The translations under genes and the position numbers were made by a program. The notes beneath the pieces are model-generated. The model did not search any database and was not told the DNA's origin. It was given only the letters and a program-made list of their open reading frames with translations. Positions 42,479 to 50,657 of a stretch of DNA of 64,000 nucleotides are shown here, piece by piece (within the stretch, counting starts at the first letter, position 1; each line of letters starts with the position of its first letter). Source of the DNA: Paenibacillus_L residui (GTDB lineage: Bacteria > Bacillota > Bacilli > Paenibacillales > NBRC-103111); NCBI RefSeq assembly GCF_042677205.1, contig NZ_JBHTIU010000002.1, positions 5,498 to 69,497 on the forward strand. Reading direction: 5' to 3'.

Positions 42479-43486
42479 ATGAATCGTTGGAAATTTGTAT
42501 GGCGTCTAATGCCCCTGCTGGCGGTATTGGCGTTTTTGCTGACCGGGTGTGGCGAACCTAACCTTTCCGCGCTTGATCCCAAAGGGCCTGTAGCTAGGGA
42601 ACAACTGTTCATGATAAAGCTCAGCATAGGGATCATGATTTTTGTGTTTGTGGTCGTAATATCCATCTACACCTACGTTCTTCTGCGTTTCACGAAACGT
42701 AAGGGAGATAAGGATATCATTCCGAAGCAGGTGGAAGGCAGCCACTTGCTGGAAGTGATCTGGACCGTCATTCCGATCATTCTGTTGATCATTCTTGCGG
42801 TTCCTACTGTTACGTATACATTTAAGCACTCAGAGGACTACACTCAGAACGACGATATTCTCCAGGTGAAGGTAACCGCGCATCAATTCTGGTGGCAGTT
42901 CGAGTATCCTCAATATGGAATTATCACCGCTCAAGACCTTGTAATTCCTGCGGGACAGCAAGTTTCGTTCCAAGTCACCGCTTCCGATGTTAACCACTCC
43001 TTCTGGATTCCTGCTCTTGGAGGGAAGATTGACACCAACCCCGGTATGATGAACGTCAGCCATCTGGAGGCAGACGAACCGGGAGTTTACCGTGGTAAAT
43101 GTGCAGAGCTTTGCGGAGCTTCCCACGCCTTGATGGACTTCAAAGTAGTGGCGAAGACGGAGGCTGAATTCCAAGAATGGATCGACAAGATGAAGACACC
43201 TGCAACGATTACCGCTGAAGCATCTCAGGGAGAGCAAATTTTCAAAGACAACTGTCTGTCCTGCCATGCGGTCGGAGCAGAAGGCTTAAGCATGGGGCCT
43301 AACCTGACCGGATTCGCTGACCGTGAATTGGTCGCTGGCATCCTGGAACATAACGATGAGAACATAAAGAAATGGATTCGGGACCCGCAAGCCGTCAAGC
43401 CGGGCAATAAGATGCCTAAGATCAATTTGACGGAAGAGCAGCTGGATCAGCTTGTTAAATACTTAAATCAATTATCGTTGCAATAA
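42479..43486 (+). CDS. ctaC: cytochrome c oxidase subunit II with fused cytochrome c domain
   Basis: 335 residues. A lipoprotein signal ends in LTGC (Cys24), as in Bacillus CtaC. Two membrane helices follow (about 40-65 and 85-110), then the CuA domain with the ligand set in CAELCGASHALM near residue 215, and a C-terminal c-type cytochrome domain with CLSCH near 260 and a distal Met in KMPKI near 315. The fusion defines a caa3-type oxidase. It takes electrons from cytochrome c on the outer face and passes them to subunit I. First gene of ctaCDEF; ATG at 42479. Confidence 0.97.
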   Translation: MNRWKFVWRLMPLLAVLAFLLTGCGEPNLSALDPKGPVAREQLFMIKLSIGIMIFVFVVVISIYTYVLLRFTKRKGDKDIIPKQVEGSHLLEVIWTVIPIILLIILAVPTVTYTFKHSEDYTQNDDILQVKVTAHQFWWQFEYPQYGIITAQDLVIPAGQQVSFQVTASDVNHSFWIPALGGKIDTNPGMMNVSHLEADEPGVYRGKCAELCGASHALMDFKVVAKTEAEFQEWIDKMKTPATITAEASQGEQIFKDNCLSCHAVGAEGLSMGPNLTGFADRELVAGILEHNDENIKKWIRDPQAVKPGNKMPKINLTEEQLDQLVKYLNQLSLQ

Positions 43487-43517
43487 CGGACAGCTTTGAA
43501 AAAAGGAGGTAACCACG

Positions 43518-45398
43518 TTGGCTCAATCTCATGCGGTAAAACGTTACACCGGCTTAATGGATTGGTTAACTACGATTGACCATAAGAAAATAGGGATTCT
43601 ATATTTCCTTGCAGGGGGAATGTTCTTCCTCATCGGGGGATTGGAAGCCCTCCTGATCCGGATTCAGCTTCTCTACCCCAACCTGGAAATTTTCGTTGGA
43701 GGCACGTTTAACCAGTTAATAACTATGCATGGTACGACCATGATCTTCTTGGCGGCCATGCCGATGCTTTTAGGTTTTATGAACGCTATCGTTCCTTTAC
43801 AGATCGGTGCACGTGACGTAGCGTTCCCGTTCCTGAACTCTCTCGGATTTTGGCTGTTCTTCTTCGGCGGTCTGCTGCTGAACCTGAGCTGGTTCATGGG
43901 TGGGGCCCCGGACGCCGGATGGACCGCATACGTTCCGTTGTCTACAGATACCAGCTTGTTCGGAGTGGATTTCTACGTAGTCGGTTTGCAGATTTCCGGT
44001 TTGGGTACTCTGATTGGAGGAATTAACTTCCTCGTTACGATCGTAAATATGCGTGCTCCTGGAATGACTTACATGCGTATGCCGTTGTTTACGTGGACTG
44101 CATTTATTACTTCGGCATTGATTCTGTTTGCTTTCCCTGCAGTAACCGTAGGGTTGGTACAGTTGATGTTCGACCGTCTGTTTGACGGAAACTTCTTCAA
44201 CGTGGCCAAGGGCGGGAACATCGTTCTTTGGCAGCATATCTTCTGGATTTTCGGACACCCTGAGGTGTATATTCTGATCCTGCCGGCATTCGGGATCATC
44301 TCTGAAGTCGTCAGCACATTCTCCAAGAAGAGATTGTTCGGATACAGCTCCATGGTGTTCGCGACTATCCTGATTGGGTTCCTGGGCTTCATGGTTTGGG
44401 TTCACCATATGTATACGGTAGGAATGGGGCCTGTAGCTAACTCGATCTTTGCTGTAGCAACCATGGCTATCGCCGTACCGACCGGGATTAAAATCTTTAA
44501 CTGGCTGTTCACGATGTGGGGAGGACAAATCCGCTTCACCGCCGCTAACCTGTGGGCGGTCGGATTCATTCCAACCTTCTTGATCGGCGGTATGACCGGG
44601 GTTATGTTATCTGTTCCTCCGGCTGACTTCCAATACCATGACTCTTACTTCGTTGTCGCTCACTTCCACTACACTATCGTAGGCGGAATGATGTTCGGTA
44701 TCTTCGCAGGCTTCTACTACTGGTGGCCTAAGATGTTCGGACGTATGCTTAACGAAGGCCTGGGCAAGCTGCACTTCTGGACATTCTTTATCGGGTTCCA
44801 TCTAACGTTCTTCCCGCAGCACTTCTTGGGCTTGATGGGAATGCCGCGCCGGGTATACACGTTCCTGCCGGGACAACAGCTCGAGCTGGGCAACTTCTTG
44901 AGTACGATAGGCGCTGCTTTGATGGGAGTCGGTGTAGTCGTATTCGTGCTCAACATCATTATTGCGGCCATGAAACCGGCAGATGCTCCTGCAGATCCGT
45001 GGGATGGCCGTACGCTGGAGTGGACGATTCCTTCTCCTGCTCCGGAGTATAACTTCAAGCAGCTTCCGCTCGTTCGCGGACTGGACGCTCTGTTCAAAGA
45101 GAAGATGGCAGGTAACAAAGAGATGACTCCGGCGGAGCCTCTGGGACCGATTCATATGCCGTCTCCATCGATTCTGCCGTTCATCATGTCGCTTGGGTTG
45201 TTTATTTCCGGATTCGGCTTCATGTTTGCCCGGTATGAATTCGACAGCAGCCTGATGAACACGCTGTTCGGCGATCACATTATTGCGATTTTCGGCCTTG
45301 CAATCTTCTTCCTGTGCATGATTATCCGTTCGTTCAAGGACGATCCGGGTTGGCATATTGAACTGGAGGAACTGCAAGGAAAGGGAGGTAAGGCTTAA
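43518..45398 (+). CDS. ctaD: cytochrome c oxidase subunit I
   Basis: 626 residues with 12 or more membrane helices. The haem-copper core is visible: the H of MHGTTMIF near residue 72, the HPEVYILILPAFG helix near 250 (Cu_B His and cross-linked Tyr), the VHHMYTVG pair near 300 and HFHYTIVGG near 385. It reduces oxygen to water and pumps protons. TTG start at 43518 with AAAGGAGG a suitable distance upstream, 31 bases after ctaC. A C-terminal extension with extra helices is typical of caa3-type subunit I in Bacillus. Confidence 0.97.
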   Translation: MAQSHAVKRYTGLMDWLTTIDHKKIGILYFLAGGMFFLIGGLEALLIRIQLLYPNLEIFVGGTFNQLITMHGTTMIFLAAMPMLLGFMNAIVPLQIGARDVAFPFLNSLGFWLFFFGGLLLNLSWFMGGAPDAGWTAYVPLSTDTSLFGVDFYVVGLQISGLGTLIGGINFLVTIVNMRAPGMTYMRMPLFTWTAFITSALILFAFPAVTVGLVQLMFDRLFDGNFFNVAKGGNIVLWQHIFWIFGHPEVYILILPAFGIISEVVSTFSKKRLFGYSSMVFATILIGFLGFMVWVHHMYTVGMGPVANSIFAVATMAIAVPTGIKIFNWLFTMWGGQIRFTAANLWAVGFIPTFLIGGMTGVMLSVPPADFQYHDSYFVVAHFHYTIVGGMMFGIFAGFYYWWPKMFGRMLNEGLGKLHFWTFFIGFHLTFFPQHFLGLMGMPRRVYTFLPGQQLELGNFLSTIGAALMGVGVVVFVLNIIIAAMKPADAPADPWDGRTLEWTIPSPAPEYNFKQLPLVRGLDALFKEKMAGNKEMTPAEPLGPIHMPSPSILPFIMSLGLFISGFGFMFARYEFDSSLMNTLFGDHIIAIFGLAIFFLCMIIRSFKDDPGWHIELEELQGKGGKA

Positions 45399-46016
45399 AT
45401 GGCAAATGCAAATCACATGAACGGCGCACTTCCTGCCCAACCGGAAAAAGCAACACTTGAAGGCAAAAATAAACTTCTGGCGTTCTGGTTCTTTCTAGGC
45501 GGCGAGACCGTCCTCTTCGGAACTCTGTTCGCGGGCTTTATCGCCCTTCGGAATCAGGTTCCGGAGGGGCCGACGGCCGACGAAATATTCAAGCTCGGCA
45601 TGGTCGGTACCGCAACATTGATTCTTCTCACAAGCTCCTTGACGAGCGTGCTGGCTATGATCGCCATGCATAAGCACAAGGTCCAGGCTATGCTCGGATG
45701 GCTGATCGTTACCGTTATTCTCGGTTTGTCCTTCTTGGGTCTTGAGATTTATGAATTTGTGGAGTACGTTCATGAAGGCCATACATTTACAAGCAGCGCT
45801 TTCGGTACATCCTTCTACACCTTGGTCGGTTTCCACGGTGCGCACGTTGTATTCGGAACGATTTGGATTGCAATGCTGATTATTCAAGGCTTCAGAAAAG
45901 GATTAACGGTAGTGACCGCGCCTAAATTTTACGTAGCCAGCTTGTATTGGCACTATGTCGACGTAATTTGGGTATTTATCTTCACCGTAGTTTACTTAAT
46001 GGGAAAGGTGGGTTAA
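45399..46016 (+). CDS. ctaE: cytochrome c oxidase subunit III
   Basis: 205 residues, five predicted membrane helices, the short form of subunit III used by Bacillus caa3 oxidases. The GFHGAHVVFGTIW helix near residue 150 and the LYWHYVDVIWVFIFTVVYL C-terminal helix are family hallmarks. It supports the stability and proton uptake of subunit I. The ATG is the first codon after the ctaD stop, so the genes are coupled; the ribosome binding site GGAGG lies within the end of ctaD. Confidence 0.96.
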   Translation: MANANHMNGALPAQPEKATLEGKNKLLAFWFFLGGETVLFGTLFAGFIALRNQVPEGPTADEIFKLGMVGTATLILLTSSLTSVLAMIAMHKHKVQAMLGWLIVTVILGLSFLGLEIYEFVEYVHEGHTFTSSAFGTSFYTLVGFHGAHVVFGTIWIAMLIIQGFRKGLTVVTAPKFYVASLYWHYVDVIWVFIFTVVYLMGKVG

Positions 46017-46020
46017 ACGG

Positions 46021-46335
46021 ATGAGTTCAGAACAGCAATCTTCTGCGCCTAATGTACGTCATCGCGTTGAAGGCCCGAAAAACCATTATATTACGTATCT
46101 AGTCTCGATTTTATTGACGATGTTCGCTTTTGCCGCTGTGATCTACGGCGGCTTGAGCAAAGCATTTCTTGTATCCTTCCTGATTCTGCTGGCCATCGTC
46201 CAAGCGGTTTTCCAATTGGCGGTGTGGATGCATATGAAGGACAAAGATCACACCTTCCCGATTATTGGCATCATCTTCGGAGCCATCTTCGGAATGTGTG
46301 GAGTCGTAGCGGCATTATTTTGGATTTGGTGGTAA
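46021..46335 (+). CDS. ctaF: cytochrome c oxidase subunit IV
   Basis: 104 residues, three hydrophobic segments (about 28-48, 50-70 and 80-102), matching the CtaF/CyoD-type small subunit of Bacillus. The motif LAVWMHMKDK near residue 65 fits the family. It probably stabilises the oxidase core. Starts 4 bases after the ctaE stop. A strong terminator follows at 46350, so the structural operon ends here and ctaG is likely transcribed separately or by read-through. Confidence 0.93.
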   Translation: MSSEQQSSAPNVRHRVEGPKNHYITYLVSILLTMFAFAAVIYGGLSKAFLVSFLILLAIVQAVFQLAVWMHMKDKDHTFPIIGIIFGAIFGMCGVVAALFWIWW

Positions 46336-46349
46336 GTATTTATAGGGGG

Positions 46350-46392
46350 AGAGGCGGGATTAGACATGACTGGTACCGCCTCTCTTTCTTTA
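46350..46392 (+). terminator. terminator after ctaF
   Basis: AGAGGCGG (46350-46357) pairs with CCGCCTCT (46376-46383), followed by CTTTCTTT. Clear intrinsic terminator 15 bases after the stop. Confidence 0.8.
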
Positions 46393-46493
46393 AAATATAA
46401 GAAAGTATAAGTTTTGCATGCTTATTCAGTTCTTATATTTCATCGAGAAACTGTACGTCCTTGGACAAGGATGGCCGCCGTTTCTTCTTGGAT
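46391..46493. repeat. dispersed hairpin repeat, copy A
   Basis: About 103 bases. The left part forms a hairpin with arms ATATAAGAA (46395-46403) and TTCTTATAT (46430-46438); it continues with CATCGAGAAACTGTACGTCC, an inner TCCTTG/CAAGGA stem, and GCCGTTTCTTCTTGG. A second copy is at 57639-57731 with the same order of blocks. Both sit directly after an operon terminator. Confidence 0.75.
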
Positions 46494-46542
46494 AAAATGA
46501 TGCTTTGGCTTTGTTAAACAGGAAAATAAGGGGGTAAAACCC

Positions 46543-47457
46543 GTGCCAAATACAGGACATATCCATCAAAACCCGGATTTCTTCGCTCTATGGAGACCTG
46601 ACATTCTGCTGCTGGTGATTCTGGCCGGTGTCGTCTATTTTTATTTGATGGGCCCCGGGCGCAAATTTTTTGCAGAGTCGGGACCGGTAAGCGGAGGCAC
46701 CAAGGCATTAATGATTACGGCGCTTGGCGTCTATTATCTGGCTCAGGGAACGCCGATCAATTATTACGGACACAGCCATTTGTTCAGTTCTCATATGCTG
46801 CAGATGTCTTTGATTTACCTCGTCTTCCCGCCTTTATTTTATTTGGGGCTGCCACATTGGCTTATAAAATCGATAATTGAGATTAAGTGGATCAAACCGT
46901 GGCTGTACCGGATTACTCATCCGCTTATTAGCGTGATTGTCTTTAACGCTTTATTTTCTTTCTACCACATTCCGACAATCTTTAACTATATTATGGAAGT
47001 TCATTATCTCCATCTAATCTATCATTGGGTTCTGATGCTGACGGCTTTCCAAATGTGGTTTCCGATTTTTGTAAAAGATCCGAAATGGAGCAGACTCAAC
47101 GGTCTTCAGAAGATGGTGTATATGTTTGCCAACGGCGTCCTGTTGACTCCGGCTTGCGCTCTGTTAATTTTTACTCAAGTGTTGGTTTACGACGTGTATA
47201 TGGGGGCGCCGCAAACATTATTCTTCCTTCCTTCGTTAGATGACCAACAGATGGGCGGAGTCGTCATGAAGATTATGCAGGAGATTGTCTATGGAATTGT
47301 TCTGGCCTACAGCTTCTTCGAATGGTTCCGTTCGGAAAGGAAGAAGGAAGAGCAGATGGATCGGGATCTCCTGGAATCACTGCAGCCGATGAAGCGCAGC
47401 GAATCGGGGGAAACGCGGGATTCTGTATTAAATCCTAAACAAGTACCATCATCATAA
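46543..47457 (+). CDS. ctaG: cytochrome c oxidase assembly factor CtaG
   Basis: 304 residues, seven predicted membrane helices, the caa3-type CtaG (DUF1404-like) fold and not the Cox11-type. Motifs typical of the family: GVYYLAQGTPINYYGHSHLFS near residue 65, shortened, and HWVLMLTAFQMWFP near 165. It is needed for formation of active caa3 oxidase in Bacillus, probably at the copper-insertion stage. Start GTG at 46543 with AAGGGGGT a suitable distance upstream. It lies 207 bases after ctaF, past a terminator and a repeat, and is followed closely by the DUF420 gene. Confidence 0.92.
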   Translation: MPNTGHIHQNPDFFALWRPDILLLVILAGVVYFYLMGPGRKFFAESGPVSGGTKALMITALGVYYLAQGTPINYYGHSHLFSSHMLQMSLIYLVFPPLFYLGLPHWLIKSIIEIKWIKPWLYRITHPLISVIVFNALFSFYHIPTIFNYIMEVHYLHLIYHWVLMLTAFQMWFPIFVKDPKWSRLNGLQKMVYMFANGVLLTPACALLIFTQVLVYDVYMGAPQTLFFLPSLDDQQMGGVVMKIMQEIVYGIVLAYSFFEWFRSERKKEEQMDRDLLESLQPMKRSESGETRDSVLNPKQVPSS

Positions 47458-47471
47458 ATTAATGGGACGGG

Positions 47472-47942
47472 ATGGCATTGAACTACTTACTTCCAACGAT
47501 CAGCACCTCTTTTATCGTCATTAGCGCTGTTCTGGTAGCGATTGGCTGGTATCATATTCGTCAGAAAAACCGGATAGCGCACGAACGGTTTATGGTAGCC
47601 GGAGCGATATTTGCCGTTGCTTTTTTTATCGTATATGTATCGAGAACCATCTTTGCGGGAAATACCGCTATAGCCGAGAGTGCTCCTGATGCGGTAAGAT
47701 CGTTTTATTATGTCTTCTTATTATTTCACATTGTGCTGGCAACGGTATCTGCGGTATTCGGAATTGTGACTTTAACTCTCGCTTATAAGAAAAGCTTTGC
47801 CAAGCACCGAAAACTCGGCCGTTGGACGGCTGTCATGTGGTTGATAACAGCTCCGACGGGAGTTATCGTTTATACTTTGCTCTATGTCCTCTATCCTGGG
47901 GGAGATACCAAGCCGGTCATTGACGCTATTTTTGGCTGGTAA
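47472..47942 (+). CDS. DUF420 membrane protein, probable oxidase assembly factor
   Basis: 156 residues, four membrane helices (about 8-25, 38-58, 78-100 and 115-140). The pattern matches DUF420 (YozB; CtaM in staphylococci), which is required for aa3-type oxidase activity in Staphylococcus aureus. The pair of conserved histidines expected in the family may be His28 (YHIRQKNRIAHERFM) and His90 (LFHIVLATV). The start ATG at 47472 is 14 bases after ctaG. With ctaG upstream this is probably an oxidase assembly unit. Confidence 0.85.
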   Translation: MALNYLLPTISTSFIVISAVLVAIGWYHIRQKNRIAHERFMVAGAIFAVAFFIVYVSRTIFAGNTAIAESAPDAVRSFYYVFLLFHIVLATVSAVFGIVTLTLAYKKSFAKHRKLGRWTAVMWLITAPTGVIVYTLLYVLYPGGDTKPVIDAIFGW

Positions 47943-47960
47943 CCTTCTATACGCTAAATC

Positions 47961-47990
47961 AAATCTGCACTTAAAGGTGCAGATTTTTTT
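47961..47990 (+). terminator. terminator after the DUF420 gene
   Basis: AAATCTGCAC (47961-47970) pairs with GTGCAGATTT (47978-47987) and is followed by a run of T. Clear intrinsic terminator. Confidence 0.85.
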
Positions 47991-48040
47991 GGCTCTTCGC
48001 TATACTACATGGGAAAAACTACGTTTGAGAGGCATAATAG

Positions 48041-48152
48041 AGCGATTTGACATGGAGCCTCTGCGGGCATGAGTACTCGCGAAAGCCGCGAAGGGTAAGG
48101 AATTCGCGTTGCTAACCAGCTTATCATGCCCGCCTCTCCATATAAAATCGCT
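48041..48152. repeat. 112-bp interrupted inverted repeat, possible structured RNA
   Basis: Three blocks on the left, AGCGATTT (48041), ATGGAG (48052) and CGGGCATGA (48064), pair with TCATGCCCG (48124), CTCCAT (48136) and AAATCGCT (48145) on the right. An inner CGCGAA/TTCGCG pair closes the apical part. There is no open frame. It lies in a 497-base gap between the oxidase assembly genes and the ABC operon. Confidence 0.65.
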
Positions 48153-48329
48153 GTCTATTTACCCCACCCAGAGTAGCGAGGAAGCATTTTTTTATGTTTG
48201 GCTTAGGCTCATTAAGAAACGAGATATATAAATATAGCAAAAAGAACTGGCAACCAAGTATTTTACAGGCAGGAAGATTAGGAGAGCGTAGATAGATTTG
48301 GAGAGTATAAAGAAAATCGATGAATAGTA

Positions 48330-48380
48330 TTGCATTACAGAATTCAAATCTGTATACTGTATATAACAATATATACAGTA
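48330..48380 (+). promoter_or_regulatory. promoter with overlapping operator, ABC/GntR operon
   Basis: TTGCAT (48330-48335), 17-base spacer, TATACT (48353-48358). A perfect inverted repeat TACTGTATAT-N6-ATATACAGTA at 48355-48380 overlaps the -10 box and the likely transcription start. YtrA-type GntR repressors bind similar A/T-rich palindromes, and such a regulator is the second gene of the operon. Confidence 0.7.
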
Positions 48381-48439
48381 ATCACAGCATAAATATGGAC
48401 TGGAAAACGGATAGAGAACAGAGGAGAAGGTGATCGTCG

Positions 48440-49165
48440 GTGGACAGGATGTTCATGTGGAAGAATGTCCGGTTTTTAATAAAATACGAAAGTGTTCGAA
48501 CCGGTTGGGGATGGTTATGGACAACGATATTTTACTTTTTCTTTTCCCTGACGACTGTTTCTTTACTATACAGTCAGAGCTACACACTGTTTACTCGCTT
48601 TGCTGCCGATATATTCTTCTTGGCCGTTACGGGAACGATTGGGTTTACTTTCATGTCCAGGGATTATGGGAGCAATTGGTGGAAATCCCATGCTCTGTCC
48701 AAGAAACTGACGCTGCTTAAGAGCCTTCCCGTTACTACCTTTGAGATTGTTTTCAGCCGTTACATTGCATACTTACTGGTTTTTGTAATCATGAGTCTAG
48801 TTTATTTTGTCCCTCTATATTTTATAAGTCAATGGGAACTTCTTCCTCTCACGAGAGAGCAGTACATTTCCTTCGTGTTTATTTGGCTCGGATATTCATT
48901 GGCTTGCGGCGGCTTATATCTTCTGATGGAGCTTTCTCTTAAAGAGAGAACGTATTTTATATGCTGCGTGATTCATATGTTCCTTCTAATCTTTGTCGTG
49001 GCGGGACTGCAGTTGGCTGGAATTCATCTCGTGGAGGAAAGTATGGAACTGGCCGGCAAGAGCAGCATTCTGGCCCCCTTAATCAGTATAGCGGTTGGTG
49101 GGGTGATCCAAGCAGTCTGCTTGCGCATTTCCGTTCGACGGTTAGACTGGCGGGATGCAAGTTAG
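48440..49165 (+). CDS. ABC-2-type membrane protein
   Basis: 241 residues with six predicted membrane helices, arranged as in small ABC-2-type permeases. It has no ATPase motif. Start GTG at 48440 with AAGG 9 bases upstream. A conserved-looking loop SRDYGSNWWKSHALSKKLTLLKSLPVTTFEIVFSR (shortened: FMSRDY...LKSLPV) near residue 75-100 fits the coupling-helix region of permeases in which the ATPase docks. It is the first gene of a five-gene unit with a GntR regulator, two ABC ATPases and a large permease. Substrate unknown; such YtrA-linked transporters often act in cell-envelope stress or peptide export. Confidence 0.8.
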   Translation: MDRMFMWKNVRFLIKYESVRTGWGWLWTTIFYFFFSLTTVSLLYSQSYTLFTRFAADIFFLAVTGTIGFTFMSRDYGSNWWKSHALSKKLTLLKSLPVTTFEIVFSRYIAYLLVFVIMSLVYFVPLYFISQWELLPLTREQYISFVFIWLGYSLACGGLYLLMELSLKERTYFICCVIHMFLLIFVVAGLQLAGIHLVEESMELAGKSSILAPLISIAVGGVIQAVCLRISVRRLDWRDAS

Positions 49166-49201
49166 ATTGTGCGGCAAGAGAATGGAGTGGAGGTGGGGAT
49201 G

Positions 49202-49591
49202 ATGCGCATTCCGGTCACAATTACTAATGATAGCGGCAAGCCTCTATATCATCAGATCAAGGAGCAGTTGAGAGCCATGATTCTAAGCAGATATTTGCCG
49301 GAAGGCATGCTACTGCCCTCTATTCGGGAATTCGCAGCGGATCTGTCCTGCAGTGTCATTACCATCCGCAGAGTGTATCAGGATTTGGAGCAGGAGGGAT
49401 TGCTTTATACAAGACAAGGCACCGGCACATTTGTGGCCAGAGTGAGCGAAGAGGAACGGGAACGGTTCCGTAATGTGGCAGTCTATGAAGCTTTCCGTCA
49501 AGCAGTAGAGACAGGAAGACAGGTACAGTGCTCCTCCGATGAAATGAGATCCATTCTGGACGAGCTGCTGCAGGAGACAGAACCGAATTAA
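49202..49591 (+). CDS. GntR-family regulator, YtrA type
   Basis: 129 residues from ATG at 49202 (GGAGG 8 bases upstream; ATG 49199 also possible). A GntR winged helix (about 12-75: PLYHQIKEQLRAMILSRYLPEG, shortened, then IREFAADLSCSVITIRRVY) is followed by a short helical tail, with no effector domain, as in the YtrA subfamily. These are repressors of ABC-transporter operons, including their own. The operator candidate is the inverted repeat at 48355-48380. It lies 37 bases after the membrane-protein gene and is in the same transcript. Confidence 0.9.
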   Translation: MRIPVTITNDSGKPLYHQIKEQLRAMILSRYLPEGMLLPSIREFAADLSCSVITIRRVYQDLEQEGLLYTRQGTGTFVARVSEEERERFRNVAVYEAFRQAVETGRQVQCSSDEMRSILDELLQETEPN

Positions 49592-49751
49592 TGGCGCTTG
49601 CGTCTTGTAGGACTATGAATAACCGAAGCGCTTCAAAATCTAGAAAGCATAGCCGTGTCCATGAGGCCGACTTAGAACATGATGGGCCTTTTTGCATGAA
49701 GGGTTGGAGAGCAAGCGTGTACCGAATTTTAAAGAAAAGAGGGGAGAGACT

Positions 49752-50657
49752 ATGGAACCGGTATTGACCGTTTCAGATGTACGCAAGCATTACGATAATC
49801 GGTTTGTTCTCGGCCCGTTGAATTTCAGCCTGGAGCCGGGCTATATAACCGCCGTAGTAGGACCGAACGGCTCCGGCAAGAGCACGCTCTTCCGGATGCT
49901 GATGAGCCTGGCTTATCCCGACGAAGGCTCGATCCGTCTATTCGGCCGTTCCTACCCCGAGAATGGGGTGGAGATCAAGCGGAGGACAGGATATGTTCCT
50001 GAGCTTTCAGAATGGGACGATAGCTGGAGAACAGTTAAGGATGCTGTCCGCTTCTACTCGCATTGGTATCCAAACTGGCAGAAGGACCGATTCCAGGAAT
50101 TGATGCAGCTTTATTCCTTGGATCCCAAGCTCCGTTTCAAAGGGATGTCCAAGGGGGTACGGAGAAAATTGTCCATTGCCCTGGCCATGGCCCATGACCC
50201 GGATCTGCTGCTTCTGGATGAACCTTCCTCCGGGCTGGATCCATTTGCTTCCCGGGCGATGGTGGAGGACATTCACCGCTTTATGGAAAGCGGCAGTAAA
50301 TCGGTACTTATGGCTACGCATATCATGGACGAAGTTAAGAAGCTGGCCGACTATGTTATTTTTATATGTTACGGGCAGCAGTTAGGCATGTATGAGAAGG
50401 ATGTCTTGCTGGATGAGTGGAAGGCGGTATGGGTGGAGCGCTCTTCCGACCGTTCGAAACAGTTTCCCGGCGTAATGGAAAGCTCGGGTTCGGGGCCTGT
50501 TCGAATCGTAACCAGTTCCTTCGAGGAAACGAGACAGGCTCTGGCCGAGGAAGGAAACCCGATTATTAAAACAGAGTCGCTTGAGCTGGACGAAATTTTT
50601 TATCATTTAATGAATAAACACGGGGTATCTGCAGGAAAGGAAAGGGGAGCTGGATAA
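49752..50657 (+). CDS. ABC transporter ATP-binding protein 1
   Basis: 301 residues from ATG at 49752 (GAGGGGAG upstream). Walker A GPNGSGKST near residue 38, Walker B LLLLDEPSSGLDP near 155, and switch His in ATHIMDE near 195. The signature loop is atypical: MSKGVRRKLSIAL instead of LSGGQ. The first base of the next gene's ATG is the last base of this gene's stop, so they are coupled. It probably pairs with the small ABC-2 membrane protein encoded upstream. A 160-base gap separates it from the GntR gene, with no terminator. Confidence 0.9.
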   Translation: MEPVLTVSDVRKHYDNRFVLGPLNFSLEPGYITAVVGPNGSGKSTLFRMLMSLAYPDEGSIRLFGRSYPENGVEIKRRTGYVPELSEWDDSWRTVKDAVRFYSHWYPNWQKDRFQELMQLYSLDPKLRFKGMSKGVRRKLSIALAMAHDPDLLLLDEPSSGLDPFASRAMVEDIHRFMESGSKSVLMATHIMDEVKKLADYVIFICYGQQLGMYEKDVLLDEWKAVWVERSSDRSKQFPGVMESSGSGPVRIVTSSFEETRQALAEEGNPIIKTESLELDEIFYHLMNKHGVSAGKERGAG

